A stretch of DNA of 64,000 nt, taken from NCBI GenBank assembly GCA_019614645.1, contig JABWDB010000008.1, forward strand, positions 5,704,001-5,768,000. Direction: 5' to 3'. Below are positions 61,019-64,000 of the stretch, in pieces (the stretch's first letter is position 1; the number at the start of each line of letters is the position of its first letter). The stretch is from Stratiolaelaps scimitus. Its lineage: Eukaryota > Arthropoda > Arachnida > Mesostigmata > Laelapidae. The position numbers and the translations under genes are program-made. The notes beneath the pieces are model-generated. The model saw only the letters and a list, made by a program, of their open reading frames with translations. It searched no databases and was not told the DNA's origin.

Positions 61019-61063
<45 letters not shown>
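61019..61063. repeat. (TA)n microsatellite
   Basis: About 22 uninterrupted TA units, the longest TA run here. It lies 190 bases before the interlocked inverted repeats. Confidence 0.97.
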
Positions 61064-61066
<3 letters not shown>

Positions 61067-61250
61067 TTGATAGATCAATGTGAGTCACAATTGACAAATG
61101 CGGCCGTTTCTAACGCGAATATAATCAACGTCAACAGTTTACCCAGTATTACATGAAACTGGTGAACAACCAGTCGTGTACTTCACCGTAAAGCTAACAC
61201 AGACACATGTGAGGTCGAACACGAAGCAGAGTATGGATTGTGTTAATAAT

Positions 61251-61375
61251 GCATCGATGCCGATGATTGTCCTTCATCAACTTAGGTCTACTCAACCGAT
61301 TTAGATGAAGGACAATCGTCTAAATCGGTTGAGTAGACCGATCGTCCGGTCTACTCAACCGGACGATCGTCCGGT
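61251..61375. repeat. interlocked inverted-repeat cluster
   Basis: The segment starts with a 10-bp palindrome (61251-61260). Arm A (61262-61278) pairs with A' (61304-61320) over 17 positions with one G-T pair. Arm B (61285-61303) pairs perfectly over 19 bp with B' (61321-61339), and A' is exactly the loop of that hairpin, so A:A' and B:B' exclude each other. A third copy of 13 bases of B (61348-61360) can also pair with B' around an 8-base loop. It is followed by a perfect 16-bp palindrome (61359-61374) and flanked by two direct copies of GATCGTCCGGT. Such mosaics fit repeated template switching during replication. Confidence 0.9.
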
Positions 61376-62235
61376 GATAGTCGCCGACGCGAATTCGACT
61401 TGACAATAACAATACGAATAATTAGCTTCAGCAATTCGCCACCCTTCGCGCGTTACGCTTACCATGCTACTTGCGTATTCGAAAATAATAATTTTCAATC
61501 TACTCCACCGTTGTTGTGTCTCCACCTTTGACTGGCCCCGTCGCTGCCTCGGCCGCGTCCGTTCCCGTCGCTCCAGCGTCCTGCCCCTCACGGGGTGAGA
61601 TGTTCGACGCTATCCCCGCCTCATTAATCGCTATCAGGTTCAAATGTCAACGGGTCCTCGCTGGCGATAACGCCGGAGAAAACGAGGCGAAATTCGCGCG
61701 TTTCGGTAATGTGCTTCAGAGGCCGTAGAAGATAAGAAAGCATTGGCAATCATGTGCCACCACCACCGCCGCCGCCGCCGCCGCCGCCACCGGCAACACC
61801 ATGCGAAGCAGTGGTGCTACAAAAAAAACAGAGCACGCGCATCTCCTGAAGTTAGACTCTGTGTGTGTGTGTGTATCGACATCACCGCAGATCTCGGGCA
61901 TGATCGATAGTGAAGAGCCAAAAAACCACGTGAATACTGCCAGTGGATGGGGGTAATCGATTTTTCAACGCGAAGAAATCAAACGCGTCTTGTTCATTGT
62001 AAGTCAATGACAGATAGCGTTGACTGTATGCAGCAAATACGTTGTGGAGAACTTTCCTTCACATCTGATCGGCTGTTGCTGGCTTGAAACTGCGTGGACA
62101 ACTAGACACGTACGAAATGCAACTTCAATGCGGTTACTTCGCGTGTAGTTAGTGTAAGTTCCAGATGACACGATCGAAGCACGCATACGCAGTATGGGTG
62201 TGAAAGTTGATGTCGCAACAACATAACCTAATGTT

Positions 62236-62281
62236 GCGGTTTATTTCCGGAACTGCAATTTTAACAATGCTTAAGTTCTCG
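62236..62281 (-). repeat. dispersed AATAAA-containing repeat, copy 3
   Basis: Read on the minus strand this copy contains GAGAACTTAAGCATTG, then AATTGCAGTTCC, then AATAAACCG. By eye it is about 80-85% identical to copy 1 over the core, with one extra A in the AT run. Confidence 0.5.
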
Positions 62282-64000
62282 ATCAAAAAAATCGAGTAGG
62301 CTGTGGTAATGCGGTAAGTTGCAATTCGAAGGTGCTGAGCGGACCTCAATCAAGCACAGGACCGCTTAGTTCGGTGTTTGTTTGGCCAGTAGGTAAACTC
62401 GGGGCCGTGACCCTATACACACTTTCGAATTGTATTAAAACACTGTTTGAGTGCTCATGCTGCTGCTGCTGTTACCACTGCATCGCGGTACCGTGCTAGT
62501 GATGAACACTGTTTAATGGTGTTCGGATGAGACCCACAAGCAAACGATGTTGAGAGAGATCTACAATGTGAGAGAGATAGACAAGGGTCAGCTGGAAAAA
62601 AAATTCGCTGTTTTGTTGCATTCACTGTAGCATTTCTCTCTTTAGCTGCAGAGGTGCGCCAGGCTACCGCCGAGCTGTCGAGCCAAAGGGGGCGAGACCG
62701 GGCGTCCGGACAACGGTAGCCGTCACTAACTCCCCTCTGCAAGCGTTCGCCTTTCAGCAGAGCTAGTCGAGCCCTCGTCAGATGCATGCATATATACACA
62801 AACCCATATGCATATGGCTATCTGTGTGTCTGTGTGTATATGCGCGTAATGTGTTCTGGATATAGTGCCAGTAGCTGATGGCTGGCTGGTCGGTCTTCAC
62901 CAAATGTAGTAGGGGTGTAGCAGCCGGTTCCGGCCATTTTGTCCACCTACTCTGAAGAGTTTGTCCCTCCATGAAATGTGAAGAGGTGCAGCCGCAGCAG
63001 CTACAACAAGAGGACAACCCACCAGACAACAACAACAACAACAGCAGCAGCAGCAATAAAACCACATTTGCATTGCTTCTGCTTCCCGTCGCTCGATCCG
63101 TCCCTGACTGAATACCTACCGGTCTCTCTATGAGTCTTCCTTCCTTTCCACCGTTTCTTCCTTCTTCTTCTTCTAGCCGACCAGTGCGAGTTGTTTCGCG
63201 ACAGTTGCTCTTCTGCAATTTTCCGACCGTCTGTCAATCCATCTATTCACTGGGTCGCTCATACACGCACACATGTGTATCTCTGTGATTCGTATGATTG
63301 TGTTCTGGCTTGTTCAGCCGGCCCCGCAGTAGCTTCCTCCCCAGCTGCTGCCGCTGAGCGAAGAACGATATGAAGAGAATAACCTGGACCTGCAGCAGCA
63401 ACAACAACAACAACATCAACAGCCTGCAACAACTGCATCACAACACATGACAGCAGCATCAGAAGTTATGGTGGCGGTGATGGTGGCAACAACAACAATA
63501 ACAACAATGACGAAAGCAGCAGCAGCAGCAACAACTTTAATCAAACCGTAATGGCGTGGCAATACCCCACTATATAATAAATAGCAACAGCGGCTCGAGT
63601 CGCGGCCGGCTACTGTCCCGGCGTCCGACAAAGTGAACGAGCACCGGACCCTCGCGCTGCGACGACAGTTATGCTATAGCTGCCCGTCGTGGTGGTGGTG
63701 GTGGTTCTGCTGCTGCTGCTGCTCGCCATGTACCAAACATATGAATGCATCCGAATGTCTCATAGAGCATATTTTGGCCGGTCACCACATCCAGTGCACG
63801 GATATGTGCAACAAACAGCATGACGGTGTTTGTTGTTGTTGTTGCGGCTGCGGCGGCGGCGGCGGCTAGTCCTCCTCCTTGCTCCTTTACGTAGCTCAAA
63901 CCGACTGACGTCTCCTGCTGCTGTTGCTGCTAACGACGGCGATGACGGCTGCCACGACGTTGCTCGGACTTCGGACGCCCGTTCCCGGCCTCCGTAACGT

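Larger units (their letters stand above)
60674..64000. other. no recognisable gene outside listed repeats
   Basis: After the tRNA the DNA is AT-rich up to the TA run and the interlocked inverted repeats. From 61.5 kb on GC content rises, with CCG, CAA/CAG, GGT and GGC triplets up to the end. Hydrophobic or Gln-rich frames there are microsatellite products. Confidence 0.6.

Overview
The window looks like ordinary, gene-poor nuclear DNA of an animal. Its one secure gene is a eukaryote-type tRNA-Ser(GCT) on the minus strand at 60592-60673. No open frame exceeds about 264 codons, there is no bacterial-style gene packing, and plausible splice signals surround short open segments. Simple repeats are dense: (AT)n, (CA)n, (CT)n, (CAG/CTG)n, (CCG/CGG)n and AAC/ACC triplets. 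The overall look fits an arthropod, but I could not recognise a single protein family, so this assignment is a guess.

Layout. GC-rich stretches full of triplet repeats (roughly 1-1.2, 2.5-3.2, 7.6-8.7, 9.8-10.2, 16.7-20.4, 24.4-27.2, 30-33.6, 43.6-46.2, 48-50.9, 51.8-52.7, 53.6-54.4, 55-55.6, 56.6-59.6 and 62.4-64 kb) alternate with AT-richer stretches that carry the long (AT)n runs. In the GC-rich parts stop codons are rare on both strands, so long open frames there are weak evidence for genes. The best protein-coding candidates lie in compositionally neutral DNA on the minus strand: a cluster of exon-like segments with splice signals at 40.97-43.55 kb, and a 102-residue open frame ending in one hydrophobic segment at 47.61-47.92 kb. 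A decayed-looking open frame with two in-frame stops is at 14.3-14.8 kb. All protein calls are low confidence.

Non-coding structure is the most interesting part. There is an interlocked set of inverted repeats at 61251-61375, a 55-bp almost perfect palindrome at 9181-9235 and a perfect 20-bp hairpin at 7513-7560. A short dispersed repeat occurs four times (12976-13043, 46584-46632, 49491-49560, 62236-62281) and always contains AATAAA in the same place. Two tRNA-like, SINE-type remnants lie at about 11.2-11.3 and 27.5 kb. I found no convincing new multi-gene system; the unusual items are DNA structures and repeats.
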